Shown: positions 44,643-54,378, counted from the stretch's first letter. The stretch: DNA of 64,000 bases from Halorarum salinum (GCF_013402875.1 NZ_CP058579.1:2170001-2234000), one strand, 5' to 3'. Numbers and translations are program-made. Notes: generated from the sequence alone by a model not told the origin.

Positions 44643-47600
44643 ATGGTAAGGCACTCGAATACGTGGGTATTCAATATCTCTCCCGAAAATTGGGAGAGCT
44701 GTGTAGACGGTCCTGCTGATCCTAATTTTCATGGAAAGACGCATGTCGGGAATCCGTGGCATGGGACCCGACGAGAGTCGGAGCCTGATATCGAATCTGG
44801 TGATCTCATACTGGCACGCATTACCAGTGCTGATGGTGCAAACGCTGATTTCGGCGTAAAGGGCGTTTGGGTCTTTGATGAAGCCCGGAAGGTAAATTCC
44901 CAAGACGAGGTTCCCTGGACCGACGCCGAGTATGAGTGGGCCCTCTATTGCCGCCCACTACATCGCGAGCTCACTGAACCCTTCACTGAGGACTTCGGGA
45001 ATGAGCCATCATTCAGTAGCAATACCCTTCAGGGTTCCATCAAGAGTCTGGAACCGGCGGATAAACAGGAGTACCTGACGACGCTGCTCAATAATATCGA
45101 AATTTCCACGGAAGCCAGGGAGCGAATTCAGAGTGAATATGATGAAGATGCCATGCCTAAACGAACGAAATTCGCCGAGGGGACCCCTAGTAATGATTCT
45201 CCCTCGATCTGGTTCGAGAAAACTTATGTCGACGGTCGTGATTATAAGCAATCAGGCGAATTAGCGCTTGGCAAGGCGATTTATTCACCAGCGTTTGGCA
45301 CCGACGGGAGTGATAAGTATCCGACAATGCGAGAATGCAAAGTTGGTGATATCGTACTCCATCTTGTTCAGGATAATCATGAGATAGTTGGTGCGTCTCG
45401 GATTAGTAGCGAACTTCAGACGGATTTTGAGGGATTGCCGGAATTCGGCTGGACAGAGGAACAGTACGAATCGGGGGGCTATCTTCGCCGGCTCAGCAAT
45501 TACGAAGAATTTGATGAGTCACTGAAATTCTATGACGAAGTACTGGAGAAGGAGCAGTACAAAGAACCTCTACTTGAAATCCGCGAAAACCATATGTATT
45601 TGCCCTTCACCCGACGGCTCGCGTTTACTCAGGGAGACTATCTTGCCCGTTGTCCAAAGAAACTTGCAAGTATTCTAGCTGCAGAGAACGAGAGCCTCAA
45701 AGATTATATCGACCAAGCGAACGTAAAGCTCCCAAATCCCCCGGAAGGGGCGAATAACACGGGGGAAAAGACGAACGACGATAAATTCAATTCAACTTCA
45801 TTCGAGAAGATTGGGCCGGCTACAGAGGAAATTCTCAATCGACTAGAAAAGAGTAGCTATCCGAACATTCTTCGGCGGCACTCGGATCTCTCGCGGTTTG
45901 AGGAGTGGAGTCGTGCTCTATACGGCTTCCAACCGAGCTCATTCGTCACGCCCGAGGATGAGACTGTATTACTTGACCTTGAATCAGTCCTCTACGATTT
46001 ACAACCTCAACTTGCGGAGATAGCGGGAGACCTCAACATCGGAAAATTAAATCATGCTGACCCCTGGGAAGTAGTCTTTCTCGCATTGCTTCGGGACATT
46101 CAGGCGGATCTCCATGGACGGGGCGCAATCGATTTCGAACCGAACGCGAACCAACCGAAACTGAACGTCATCAAAAGACGGGCTTATGACGCGTTTGACC
46201 ATCCAGAACACCCGCTCATCAAGCCACTCCTGGACCAAGACGTTTGTGTTTACAAACTCACTGCACCGCCAGACTATTGGTTAACGGCACTCCGATACCG
46301 GGCAATCGGATTCGAGCCTGACGGAGAAACACTCTGGAACGGAATATCTGAGGGCGTTTCTGAAGGTGACCTCCTACTCTTTCATGCTGCCGGTGACCCG
46401 GCGCATACAGAGCTCGAGAAACAGTCCGGGTATGTATTCGGTGGGGCGCTCGTGGATATGACGTTCGAGGACGACAGTGAATGGTGGCTCGAAGCGCAAA
46501 CGGGGGAGCGGTCGTACCCGATGCGAGTCGCTTTCGAACGCCTCTTCCTGACACAAGGGGCAGCCTCACTGGGCGATCCTCCATCGACAAACGAGCCAGT
46601 CTCAAGATTATCTGCGGCAATTGCACGGCTCCAAGAGAGTGCACTCCCGATTTCGTGTGTCAATGAACTTTGCGATGACGCTGTGGAGAGTGCTTTTCCT
46701 ACGCGAACGGCCGCTGTGGAACTGACGGACGATGTTGATTGGGGTCGTAGAGAGGCGGTACTTGATGCGTTGTCATGGGAAGTAACAGAGGTATCCCCAG
46801 TAGCGATACATCGACGTTTCGAGGGCCGTATTCCCGCTGAGACGTACAGTCACCTCCACTTTCCGGAAAATTGCGGTGTCGCTACTGAGACTGAAATCGC
46901 ACAACAGGTGACGGCGGCTCTCCGTTCTGGAAAGCATATTATCTTCACAGGACCGCCAGGAACCGGGAAGACCGAGATCGCTGAGGCCACTACGGAGCAT
47001 CTGGAAAATGCGTATCCGAACCTCTTCAGTGGATCACGGCTGACTACCGCGACAGCTGACTGGTCGACCTTCGATACCGTTGGTGGGTATATGCCTGACC
47101 CAGACGTCGACGGCGACCAGCTGGACTTCCATCCAGGTGTAATTCTCAACCGATTCAAGAACCCGGACACTGGCATTCAGGCAAACGAGCCGACGATCAT
47201 CGACGAGATCAATCGGGCAAACATCGACAAAGCGTTCGGACAGCTTTTCACTACGCTCTCCGGTCAAACAGTGACGCTCCCATATCGTCTCAAGGCAGCA
47301 CCGGGTCAGGAGCTGGAAATTGTCTCCCATGACGAGGCGAACCTACTGGTATCTCGTGCCCGGTTTGTGATACCTGCCTCCTGGCGGATCTTCGGGACGA
47401 TGAACACCTTCGATAAGACGTCGCTCTATGAGATGAGCTACGCTTTCATGCGGCGGTTCTCGTTCATCCGTATCGGCGTTCCGGACATCCCCTCAGATGG
47501 AGCAGAACAGGAGGCTTTGCTCTCGAAATACACTGATGACGACGTCTGGAACATCGATGCCAGTCCCCAGCAACTTCGATACGTTGCAGCCGTCTGGCGT

Positions 47601-47873
47601 GCAACGAATACTGCGGTAGCGGAGCGTTCCATCGGCCCAGCAATCGTCGAGGATATCCTCTTGTATATCACCGCGCACGAGACTGCTAGCGATCTCTCAC
47701 CTCGACTGACCGAGGCTGTGATTAGCTACATTTTCCCGCAGCTGGAAGGTGTACCCGAGCGTAAAGAAATCGTCCGGAGCATCGCCGGTGTGTCCGATAT
47801 CGACGAAGAGGAGCTGGAGCGAGCCGCAAGTGACATGCTCGGTATCTCTGATCTCGATCAGGACTCCGAATAA
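44643..47873 (+). CDS. Multi-EVE McrB-like AAA+ protein
   Basis: 1,076 aa. The N-terminus has EVE/PUA-like domains: residues 1-115 (TWVFNISPENWES, GDLILARITSADG), a second at about 195-370 (IWFEKTYVDGRDYK, VGDIVLHLVQDNHEIVGASR), and a possible third at about 530-650 (VSEGDLLLFHAAGDP, YVFGGALV). The C-terminal 300 residues are a McrB-type AAA+ GTPase: Walker A GPPGTGKTE near 770, Walker B IIDEINRANIDKAFGQLF near 852, sensor/R-finger region MNTFDKTSLYEMSYAFMRRF. EVE domains read modified bases, so this is the recognition-motor subunit of a modification-dependent restriction system. The McrC-like gene starts 3 nt after the stop. Confidence 0.85.
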   Translation: MVRHSNTWVFNISPENWESCVDGPADPNFHGKTHVGNPWHGTRRESEPDIESGDLILARITSADGANADFGVKGVWVFDEARKVNSQDEVPWTDAEYEWALYCRPLHRELTEPFTEDFGNEPSFSSNTLQGSIKSLEPADKQEYLTTLLNNIEISTEARERIQSEYDEDAMPKRTKFAEGTPSNDSPSIWFEKTYVDGRDYKQSGELALGKAIYSPAFGTDGSDKYPTMRECKVGDIVLHLVQDNHEIVGASRISSELQTDFEGLPEFGWTEEQYESGGYLRRLSNYEEFDESLKFYDEVLEKEQYKEPLLEIRENHMYLPFTRRLAFTQGDYLARCPKKLASILAAENESLKDYIDQANVKLPNPPEGANNTGEKTNDDKFNSTSFEKIGPATEEILNRLEKSSYPNILRRHSDLSRFEEWSRALYGFQPSSFVTPEDETVLLDLESVLYDLQPQLAEIAGDLNIGKLNHADPWEVVFLALLRDIQADLHGRGAIDFEPNANQPKLNVIKRRAYDAFDHPEHPLIKPLLDQDVCVYKLTAPPDYWLTALRYRAIGFEPDGETLWNGISEGVSEGDLLLFHAAGDPAHTELEKQSGYVFGGALVDMTFEDDSEWWLEAQTGERSYPMRVAFERLFLTQGAASLGDPPSTNEPVSRLSAAIARLQESALPISCVNELCDDAVESAFPTRTAAVELTDDVDWGRREAVLDALSWEVTEVSPVAIHRRFEGRIPAETYSHLHFPENCGVATETEIAQQVTAALRSGKHIIFTGPPGTGKTEIAEATTEHLENAYPNLFSGSRLTTATADWSTFDTVGGYMPDPDVDGDQLDFHPGVILNRFKNPDTGIQANEPTIIDEINRANIDKAFGQLFTTLSGQTVTLPYRLKAAPGQELEIVSHDEANLLVSRARFVIPASWRIFGTMNTFDKTSLYEMSYAFMRRFSFIRIGVPDIPSDGAEQEALLSKYTDDDVWNIDASPQQLRYVAAVWRATNTAVAERSIGPAIVEDILLYITAHETASDLSPRLTEAVISYIFPQLEGVPERKEIVRSIAGVSDIDEEELERAASDMLGISDLDQDSE

Positions 47874-47876
47874 GAC

Positions 47877-49238
47877 ATGGACGACAGCGAGCTCATCGAG
47901 GCAGTTTCGAGGGACCTGTTCGCTTACGTCCTCGACGGAGAGTTGCCCGAAGACGACATCGCGGAGCTCATCAAACCCGCTGACTTCCCCGAGCAGTACG
48001 CCGATTACGACCGTCTAGTCTCGCTTCACTTCCTCCTCCGTCAGAAAGTCCAGGACTTCGTCGAGTCACTCCCAGATGATATCCGTTCCATCAAGACCGA
48101 AACAACCACAGAGGCTAACGTGCAGCGTGAAGGGGTCGACGGACGAATCAATTGGGAATCAACGTATCAAGCCCGAGCGACCACCAGTCCAAAAGACAGT
48201 GGCCTCCACGTCATTGAGTCACAGACTGAGCAGTACAACATTCCTGAGAATATCGTTCTAAAGGCACTCGTCAACCTCATCGACGGCGCGATTGGAGACG
48301 TTGACCGATATCTCGATTCGAACCGTTCCTGGGTCACAGAATCCTGGGTTGGAGAGGAACGAACTCGGGAACGTTTCCAAACACTCGTCGAGCGGAATAT
48401 CCACCTTCAGCGCATTCCCTCTCCAACGTCAAACGCACCGACTCCCAGGATGCTAACCAGAGCACAGCAGTCGCGAAGAGAACTCTATCGAACTGCTGGC
48501 TCACTCTTAGCAGAACGACGAGCGTACGACTCGTCGAAGAGTGCTATTCAGTCCTTGCTCCAGGAGACAACGATCACCCCGTCAGGGTCCCAAACACTCT
48601 TCGAGCTTTTCACCCTCTTTCGCGTTCTCGACGGGTTGCGCAACGTGGGAGGCCCAGAAATCGGAAAGCCGACGTACCACACGCTTGCATCTGGGCGCAC
48701 GGCTGCAGCTACTTATGATGGTGACCGTGGCCTCAACGTCTTCTACAATCAAACGCCAGACGACCCGTCGATTGAGTTCAAATCACTGCCCGATGAGGAG
48801 CCAGCGACGGCGCGGTCAGACATCGCCCTCCGGACCGCAACACAGATCGCTGACGCGTATTTCACCGATACGGACGTCCGACAGCACACGAATCGACCCG
48901 ACGTACTCATCACTACTGATGACAATGACCCGCCATCTCGGAGCTACCTCATCGTCGAGGTAAAGTACTCTACGAACAAGCAAACGATCCGACAAGGGAT
49001 TCGAGAAATCGTCGAATACATCTCGTACCTACGTCGCGACGGGAATTACCCGTTCAAATCGAATGAGTTCGGGACGGGATTGAACGGACTTCTCGTTGTT
49101 CAAGACCTCGACGATTCGGAGATCGAACCTGCGTCCCTTGCCCAACAATCCCGTGAGGGCCTTCCAGTTCGGATCGTCCAGGCGAAGGATCTCGACGCTG
49201 TTCTTCCAAGTCTTATACGGCGCACCTTCCTCATGTAG
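47877..49238 (+). CDS. McrC-like PD-(D/E)XK nuclease subunit
   Basis: 453 aa, co-transcribed with the McrB-like gene. Its C-terminal half has RPDVLITTDD, an Asp in the D position, followed by YLIVEVKYSTNKQTIRQG with an E-x-K: the PD-(D/E)XK core. The N-terminal 250 residues (LHFLLRQKVQDFVESLP, LVERNIHLQRIPSP) have the helical architecture seen in McrC partners but little identity. It cuts DNA after McrB translocation. Together the pair forms a type IV-like system. Confidence 0.82.
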   Translation: MDDSELIEAVSRDLFAYVLDGELPEDDIAELIKPADFPEQYADYDRLVSLHFLLRQKVQDFVESLPDDIRSIKTETTTEANVQREGVDGRINWESTYQARATTSPKDSGLHVIESQTEQYNIPENIVLKALVNLIDGAIGDVDRYLDSNRSWVTESWVGEERTRERFQTLVERNIHLQRIPSPTSNAPTPRMLTRAQQSRRELYRTAGSLLAERRAYDSSKSAIQSLLQETTITPSGSQTLFELFTLFRVLDGLRNVGGPEIGKPTYHTLASGRTAAATYDGDRGLNVFYNQTPDDPSIEFKSLPDEEPATARSDIALRTATQIADAYFTDTDVRQHTNRPDVLITTDDNDPPSRSYLIVEVKYSTNKQTIRQGIREIVEYISYLRRDGNYPFKSNEFGTGLNGLLVVQDLDDSEIEPASLAQQSREGLPVRIVQAKDLDAVLPSLIRRTFLM

Positions 49239-49345
49239 TAGATTTGGCTCGACTGCGAGACACGATTTATTCCGTCACCGCTTCACTTTCACTTCACCTC
49301 CATGGCCCGACCATTTACCTAGCGAACCAGTTCGAACGATTGCAA

Positions 49346-50398
49346 ATGCCCGAGAGCAAGTCGAGGCGAGTTTCCATCAACCTCGATAACGAAGCCGACC
49401 GCTGGCGGTACGTCTGCCCCCAAGGTCACCGCAACTGGGAACCGACGAACAATCACTTCTGGTGCCAGAGCTGCGCGGCGAGCTGGCAGGACGTCGACGC
49501 GGAATTCAGCGAACTCTACGACCAGCGGGACGAACGGTCGCTTCCCCGCGACGCCGTGTTTCTGGTGACGTCTGCTGGTAGCTACCGCGACCTCTACAAG
49601 AACGGAGGGCACGCCTGGATGGCGGACGCCGTGTTCCCGTACCCCGGCGGGAAGTCCCGCCTCGCGTCGTGGATCCTCGACCTCGTGCCCGAGCACGACT
49701 GTTTCGTCACCGTCTTCGGCGGCGCTGGCGGCGTGCTCGTGAACAAGGACCCGGACACCAGCACCGTCGAGGTGTACAACGACCGGGACGGCGACCTGGT
49801 CCACTTCTTCGAGACGCTCCGGGAACGGACGGACGAACTCGTCGACTGGCTCGGAGACGTCCCCTATTCGCGAGAGGTCCACAAGAACTGGGCGGACCAC
49901 TTCTTCCGGGGCTACCGCCCACTGGACGACGTCGAGCGCGCCGGACGATTCTTCTACCTTCGATACTCCCAGTTCGGTGCGAAGTACGATGCACCGAATG
50001 GTTTCGGGACGAGTAAGGTAAGCAGTCGGGCGTTGAGCTACTCAAACAAGATCGACCGGCTCCATGAGTTCGCCGACCGGTTCAACGACGTCGTCGTCGA
50101 GCACCTGGACTGGGCGGCGGTGCTCTCGAAGTATGACCAGCCCGAGACGGTCTTCTACTGTGACCCGCCCTACATCGGGGTGGAGGACGAGTATCCGGTG
50201 TCGGAGGTTGACCACGAGGAACTGGTTCGACGGATGAAGGCGCTGGAGGGGTCCTGTATTTGCTCGTACGAGGACCTCCCGGAGAACGTGGACGGGCTGT
50301 ATCTGGTGGGTCGAGACGAGAAGCGGTTCATCAACAATGGGATTTCGGGGTCCGCGAAGGAGGCGAGGGAGCATCTGCTGCTGAACTTCGATCCTTAA
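49346..50398 (+). CDS. Zinc-ribbon fused to DNA adenine methylase (Dam, D12 class)
   Basis: 350 aa. Residues 1-78 (MPESKSRRVSINLDN, YVCPQGHRNW, NHFWCQSCAASW) form a four-ligand zinc-ribbon-like domain. Residues 90-350 are a D12-type N6-adenine methylase: FPYPGGKSRLASW (SAM loop), DCFVTVFGGAGGVLVNK, and catalytic DPPYIG near residue 272. The methylase alone would begin at the ATG at 49619. The joint contains tggatgg where a tga-tg stop-start overlap would need one base fewer, so the fusion may be one base old. A decayed copy of the ribbon part is at 63343-63603. It could protect DNA from the neighbouring McrBC. Confidence 0.78.
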   Translation: MPESKSRRVSINLDNEADRWRYVCPQGHRNWEPTNNHFWCQSCAASWQDVDAEFSELYDQRDERSLPRDAVFLVTSAGSYRDLYKNGGHAWMADAVFPYPGGKSRLASWILDLVPEHDCFVTVFGGAGGVLVNKDPDTSTVEVYNDRDGDLVHFFETLRERTDELVDWLGDVPYSREVHKNWADHFFRGYRPLDDVERAGRFFYLRYSQFGAKYDAPNGFGTSKVSSRALSYSNKIDRLHEFADRFNDVVVEHLDWAAVLSKYDQPETVFYCDPPYIGVEDEYPVSEVDHEELVRRMKALEGSCICSYEDLPENVDGLYLVGRDEKRFINNGISGSAKEAREHLLLNFDP

Positions 50399-50620
50399 GC
50401 GGCGTCGATTTTTCACCTCTTCAAGGATGGTAAAGGAATCACCTTCACAGGACAAAAACTGCCAAATTGAGGTTGCTTGAGTAGTATTTCACTTCCACTG
50501 CGGCCCATGCTTACTTACTTGTTGTTGCACGCCAAAACAGACATTGAAAGCAGCTCACGAAAGAGGACAGAGACTTATACCTTAAGGGCTGAAACAAACT
50601 CAGTCAGACAATACCCCATC

Positions 50621-51397
50621 ATGCAAGTTCCAAACGTCGGGATTGACGCCCTGCAACAGGTGGCAGGACTTCTAGCCACAATCCTCGGTACATTTCTGGG
50701 TGCAATGGCGACGTTATTCCTCCAACGCGTTCTCCCAAACCGATTCAAACTGAAACTTCGCTATTATGCCGGTTATATCGATAAGCGACTTTTTAATGGC
50801 GATTTTACAATCAGCACAAAATTAGTTCGGAGCTATACCGTGGAAGAAGATGTCGAGTTATATGAGCTAAGTAATGAGCTCTGGGAGCGTTTTCGGACTC
50901 AAGCAACAGGCATGAATGACCATTTTGAGTTTACTCGTGATCGCGGTGGAACTTCTTATGATGTAGACGTTCGCCTTTTCCACGAGCCAGGCTCTGATTC
51001 CCCTGAGATCTCTTTAGAGTCCCACGATATGACTGATATTGAGCCGGATGGGGGTACAGAAAGGTACGTGAATTCAATCCGAATTGAGGTTGATTCACGG
51101 CTCCCTTACAGCGGTCTGAAAAATAAGCTATTTCGGGCGTACGATCTTCTGCGCGACGTTGAGTCCGAAGTGCCTGTTGAAACAGAAGGAGGCACGTATT
51201 CGTTATCTTGTGAAACCGGAGAACCTCCAGTAATCAGCGGTATGCTTAGTGAGATGAATTTCTCAAATATCAAGGCGTTTGATGGTACACTTGAATTTGA
51301 ATACAACGAGGAGGAGGTCAAGGTGAGAAACTACGAGGAGGGTGAAGTGGATGAGGTAATTGAAACAGTATATAAGATGGCGACTTTGTTTGGCTAA
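50621..51397 (+). CDS. One-TM hypothetical protein
   Basis: 258 aa from ATG 50621. The first 35 residues contain one membrane helix (QVAGLLATILGTFLGAMATLFL), after which the rest is soluble (RFKLKLRYYAGYIDKR, FTRDRGGTSYDVDVRLF). The frame is open further upstream, but that part is AT-rich and lacks protein-like composition. Codon use is AT-rich. No family. The gene ends convergently with the next one. Confidence 0.55.
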   Translation: MQVPNVGIDALQQVAGLLATILGTFLGAMATLFLQRVLPNRFKLKLRYYAGYIDKRLFNGDFTISTKLVRSYTVEEDVELYELSNELWERFRTQATGMNDHFEFTRDRGGTSYDVDVRLFHEPGSDSPEISLESHDMTDIEPDGGTERYVNSIRIEVDSRLPYSGLKNKLFRAYDLLRDVESEVPVETEGGTYSLSCETGEPPVISGMLSEMNFSNIKAFDGTLEFEYNEEEVKVRNYEEGEVDEVIETVYKMATLFG

Positions 51398-52098
51398 TTC
51401 AAATTCGGCAATACAATTCTGGTCCAATACCTCTCCATTTCCGCGTCATCCCAGTCTCCCCAGAACACAACAGCATCATTTTTCACAGTTATTCCAACTT
51501 TCCTCTCAAATGACCTTGACTCGAAGATCACCCAACGTTTATTCCCCCGTTGATTGAACTCATCTGCTGGACCTGATTCACCTAGGGCCCCAGCAAGAGA
51601 TGCGCTGGTTGTATTCTCATCAATAGAATCATACGTAGCCCGAGACTCTACGTGACCGTCATCGCGAAGAATCGAAGTTAACTCCTCTTCGGAAATCTCA
51701 ACCCTGGTCATTCCAAGACTGTCCGTGGTATCAGGACTGGACGGATCTGGACCAAGTCCGAAGAAGTCGAGCAGCCTCGATGCAATTTCGCTTTGATAAT
51801 CTCCTTTAGCTACTACGAGAACAGCCCCTTCGCCGACAGAATCTGTAAATCTAATTCGGGATTGCTTTCGTTCTCTTTCGTATGTTACGTCATCCCATCC
51901 AGGACGCTTTTGCTCAACTTCATAGATAATAGCACAGGAAACCCCATTTGTCGTACGGTTAATCGCTTCGAACTTTGTCCGAAGCGGTCCATTTGCACGC
52001 TCAGAGCGCCGTTCTAGCTGTACCTCTGAAAGTCGGGAAATAAGATCTTCACTCTCAAAACCTCCCTCAATCTCATATATGGCGGTCGACACTGGCAT
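51394..52098 (-). CDS. Soluble hypothetical protein
   Basis: 234 aa. Segments: YEIEGGFESEDLISRLSEVQ, VSCAIIYEVEQKRPGWDDV, RVEISEEELTSILRDDG, and RKVGITVKNDAVVFWGDWD. Balanced charge and strands suggest a compact alpha-beta protein. It converges on the one-TM gene with a 4-nt overlap of the stops. Unrecognised. Confidence 0.55.
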   Translation of the reverse strand: MPVSTAIYEIEGGFESEDLISRLSEVQLERRSERANGPLRTKFEAINRTTNGVSCAIIYEVEQKRPGWDDVTYERERKQSRIRFTDSVGEGAVLVVAKGDYQSEIASRLLDFFGLGPDPSSPDTTDSLGMTRVEISEEELTSILRDDGHVESRATYDSIDENTTSASLAGALGESGPADEFNQRGNKRWVIFESRSFERKVGITVKNDAVVFWGDWDDAEMERYWTRIVLPNLN

Positions 52099-52159
52099 TG
52101 TCTTGCTGGGTAGTTGTTAGCTTATCATATAATTATTGTGTAACCTGGCTCCAGTAGAA

Positions 52160-52855
52160 TTACTTTGCCTCTAAATGTGGAATGATCTCCTCAATAACGT
52201 ACTTCGTATATTGCTCAGTGGAAAAATTACTTGGCTGATATATCTCTACATAGGAGGTTTCTGAGGCAAACATACGGATCGGGAGTGAATTAAACTCATA
52301 ATCAAGGCCAATCTGGTTTTTCTTTGCGGCGTTCAGGGTGTCTCCTACCACTTCATCGTGAAGGAGCGAGTCTCCGTGGACGACACCATTTTCAGCGGAG
52401 CCAAGATTATCGTAGAAGCCGATCTTCCAGGGGTTGGCATCTCCATTACTGGAGTTTTTTCGCTCAATGAACTCATCAACATTGAAATTGGAAGGTGTAA
52501 TTGAGATAGAGGAGTGATTACGAAGTACTTCTATTGCAAAATTACCTGCACTACTCGAAACAGCGAAAAACTTCCCTGGGTGGTAGAGAAAATCAGTGAC
52601 CTGAACGACCTTCTCCTCATCAGTGTACTCAGCGATCCCATCTTCTCTAATCCTTGGGTCATCAACCTCCACTATGCGCTCGACGGCGACTTTTCCTTGT
52701 TGGACAACAGAGTTATCTTCTAATCCAATTTCCCTATCAACCTCAATAGCTTCAGTCACTGAATCAAATTTAGCACCATCTGGAAGTTCTACGGCCTTTT
52801 GAAAGTCAGTAATCCTCGTATCTGACTCTGCTATATGAATAACTCCGGCTTTCAT
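52160..52855 (-). CDS. Soluble hypothetical protein
   Basis: 231 aa starting MKAGVIHIAESDTRI. Repeated short strands and helices (VVQVTDFLYHPGKFFAVSSSAGNF, IEVLRNHSSISI, SYVEIYQPSNFSTEQY). The upstream region contains an 18-bp palindrome about 19 nt from this ATG, so its promoter is probably shared with the divergent DUF2971 gene. No known family. Confidence 0.55.
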   Translation of the reverse strand: MKAGVIHIAESDTRITDFQKAVELPDGAKFDSVTEAIEVDREIGLEDNSVVQQGKVAVERIVEVDDPRIREDGIAEYTDEEKVVQVTDFLYHPGKFFAVSSSAGNFAIEVLRNHSSISITPSNFNVDEFIERKNSSNGDANPWKIGFYDNLGSAENGVVHGDSLLHDEVVGDTLNAAKKNQIGLDYEFNSLPIRMFASETSYVEIYQPSNFSTEQYTKYVIEEIIPHLEAK

Positions 52856-52873
52856 GGCCGGAACTCGTATCGA

Positions 52874-52891
52874 CAATAGTTATAACTATTG
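52874..52891. promoter_or_regulatory. Perfect 18-bp palindrome between two divergent genes
   Basis: caatagttataactattg reads identically on both strands. It is centred 19-28 nt from the ATGs of the flanking genes (52855 minus, 52910 plus), where the TATA box (tataact) of both would lie. Such a site can act as a symmetric operator or a two-way TATA element. Confidence 0.6.
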
Positions 52892-52909
52892 CATATTGTA
52901 GTGGTAATT

Positions 52910-53707
52910 ATGGGGTATACTAGACACCCATCTTGTAATCCTCCGGGGACAGATGACCCGGACAAAATTTGGAGATATATGGACTTCACACAACTTGTGT
53001 CCTTACTGGAAAACGATGAACTCTACTTCCCTAGAGCCGACAGTCTCGAAGATCCATTTGAAGGATCACTTCCTGTATCTCATAAAAATAATGTCAGAGA
53101 AGAAATTTTTAATGAAAAATCTGTAAACTGGGCTGTTCAGCACCTTCCAAAATTCAGAAAGATATGCCGTAAGTTTACCTTCCTTAGCTGTTGGCACATG
53201 AATAGGGGAGAATCTGCAGCCATGTGGGATATCTACCTTAAGTCTAACCAAGGAATCTGCATACAGTCAACCATAGACGACTTGATTGAGGGTCTAAATA
53301 CTGAATACAACGTCTATTTAAGTAAGGTAAAATACATAGACTACACCGACGCAAAAATACCCGGGTGGACTGGCCTTGGAGACACGATTTCACCGTTCAT
53401 CTACAAGAGAGAAAGCTTCAAACATGAATCTGAAGTTCGGGCGATTATCCATGAGCTTCCTTGGCATTATTCAGATGAGGGTGGGAAAATAACGTCGGAG
53501 GATATCGGCGATGAGGATTTAGAAGAAGGTGACTATGAATCGGGGAAAACTGTTGACGTAGATTTGGATAGATTGATCAATTCAATTCGAGTTTCTCCAC
53601 AGGCTCAACCATGGGTAGCAGAACTAACGGAAGATGTTTGTGAGACATACGGGCTAGGAGCTGACTTTGTCGTTGATTCTCCGATGGAAAGAGAACCCTA
53701 TCATTAG
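52910..53707 (+). CDS. DUF2971 family protein
   Basis: 265 aa. The N-terminus has the DUF2971 hallmark WRYMDFTQLVSLLENDELYFPRADSLEDPFEG, followed by SCWHMNRGESAAMWDIYLKSN (the W-H/S-M-W-Y cluster) and SEVRAIIH. DUF2971 proteins occur in many mobile elements and are suspected effectors or ADP-ribosyl/acetyl-like enzymes; their reaction is not established. Chosen ATG is 18 nt from the palindrome. AT-rich codon use. Confidence 0.75.
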   Translation: MGYTRHPSCNPPGTDDPDKIWRYMDFTQLVSLLENDELYFPRADSLEDPFEGSLPVSHKNNVREEIFNEKSVNWAVQHLPKFRKICRKFTFLSCWHMNRGESAAMWDIYLKSNQGICIQSTIDDLIEGLNTEYNVYLSKVKYIDYTDAKIPGWTGLGDTISPFIYKRESFKHESEVRAIIHELPWHYSDEGGKITSEDIGDEDLEEGDYESGKTVDVDLDRLINSIRVSPQAQPWVAELTEDVCETYGLGADFVVDSPMEREPYH

Positions 53708-54378
53708 GCCATCACAAAATCGAATGCTAACTTGGCTGCAGTCATCACCGCGAGATCACCCTGTACAATTACTATATTGTCTTGAACCGTGATTTTGATA
53801 CCCTCTTCAGAGGAAGCCAATTCCCCACCTTCTGTTGTATTCATCAATTCATTCTTCTGATTAGGGCTTCCTGTTTGATCTAAGCTAAATGGGTCCGAAT
53901 CTGAATCTATTTCAACTGAACCCTCACTAGTGGAATCAGGCAAACTCATTCTATTAGCATCTATATCAAGGGATTTTAACATCTGCTCGCCAGCGATATC
54001 AGTGTGTGATTGAAGGAATAACGTATCTCCAATATTCACAAAATAGATGTTTTCTGCGTCGGATTTCACAATACGCTTTCTCTTCTTTTTTAGTTTATCC
54101 TCAGTCTCTTTAAGCTCCATTTGATGAAACCGGTCAATATGCAGATAATACTCTTTTGCCTGCTGATTATCACCACTATCCTCATCAACTTCTCCGACAA
54201 CCTCTGTCGCATCAATTATACAATTTCCAAGGTGGACAGTATTACCACGAAAATCTCCTTTTCCTTTCAAATCAACCTTAACCCTTTGAGTAGTTCCTAC
54301 ATCTTCATCGAAACTTGCAATATACATTCCGGTCTTAATATCCAAATCCGAATTAAAGACTTCAAACGTGTGTTCCAT
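53704..54378 (-). CDS. Soluble hypothetical protein, AT-rich
   Basis: 224 aa. First 140 residues (FEVFNSDLDIKTGMYIASFD, YLHIDRFHQMELKETED, NIYFVNIGDTLFLQ) look like a beta-rich binding domain followed by a Lys-rich helix KETEDKLKKKRKR; the rest is acidic, low-complexity and ends with a hydrophobic patch. Converges on the DUF2971 gene with overlapping stops. Unknown. Confidence 0.5.
   Translation of the reverse strand: MEHTFEVFNSDLDIKTGMYIASFDEDVGTTQRVKVDLKGKGDFRGNTVHLGNCIIDATEVVGEVDEDSGDNQQAKEYYLHIDRFHQMELKETEDKLKKKRKRIVKSDAENIYFVNIGDTLFLQSHTDIAGEQMLKSLDIDANRMSLPDSTSEGSVEIDSDSDPFSLDQTGSPNQKNELMNTTEGGELASSEEGIKITVQDNIVIVQGDLAVMTAAKLAFDFVMA

Noticed and set aside
49244-49345. Upstream extension of the ribbon-Dam gene to a start at 49244
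   Set aside because: The extension has no protein-like conservation and the duplicate copy near 63.4 kb loses similarity to it ahead of the MPESK start.
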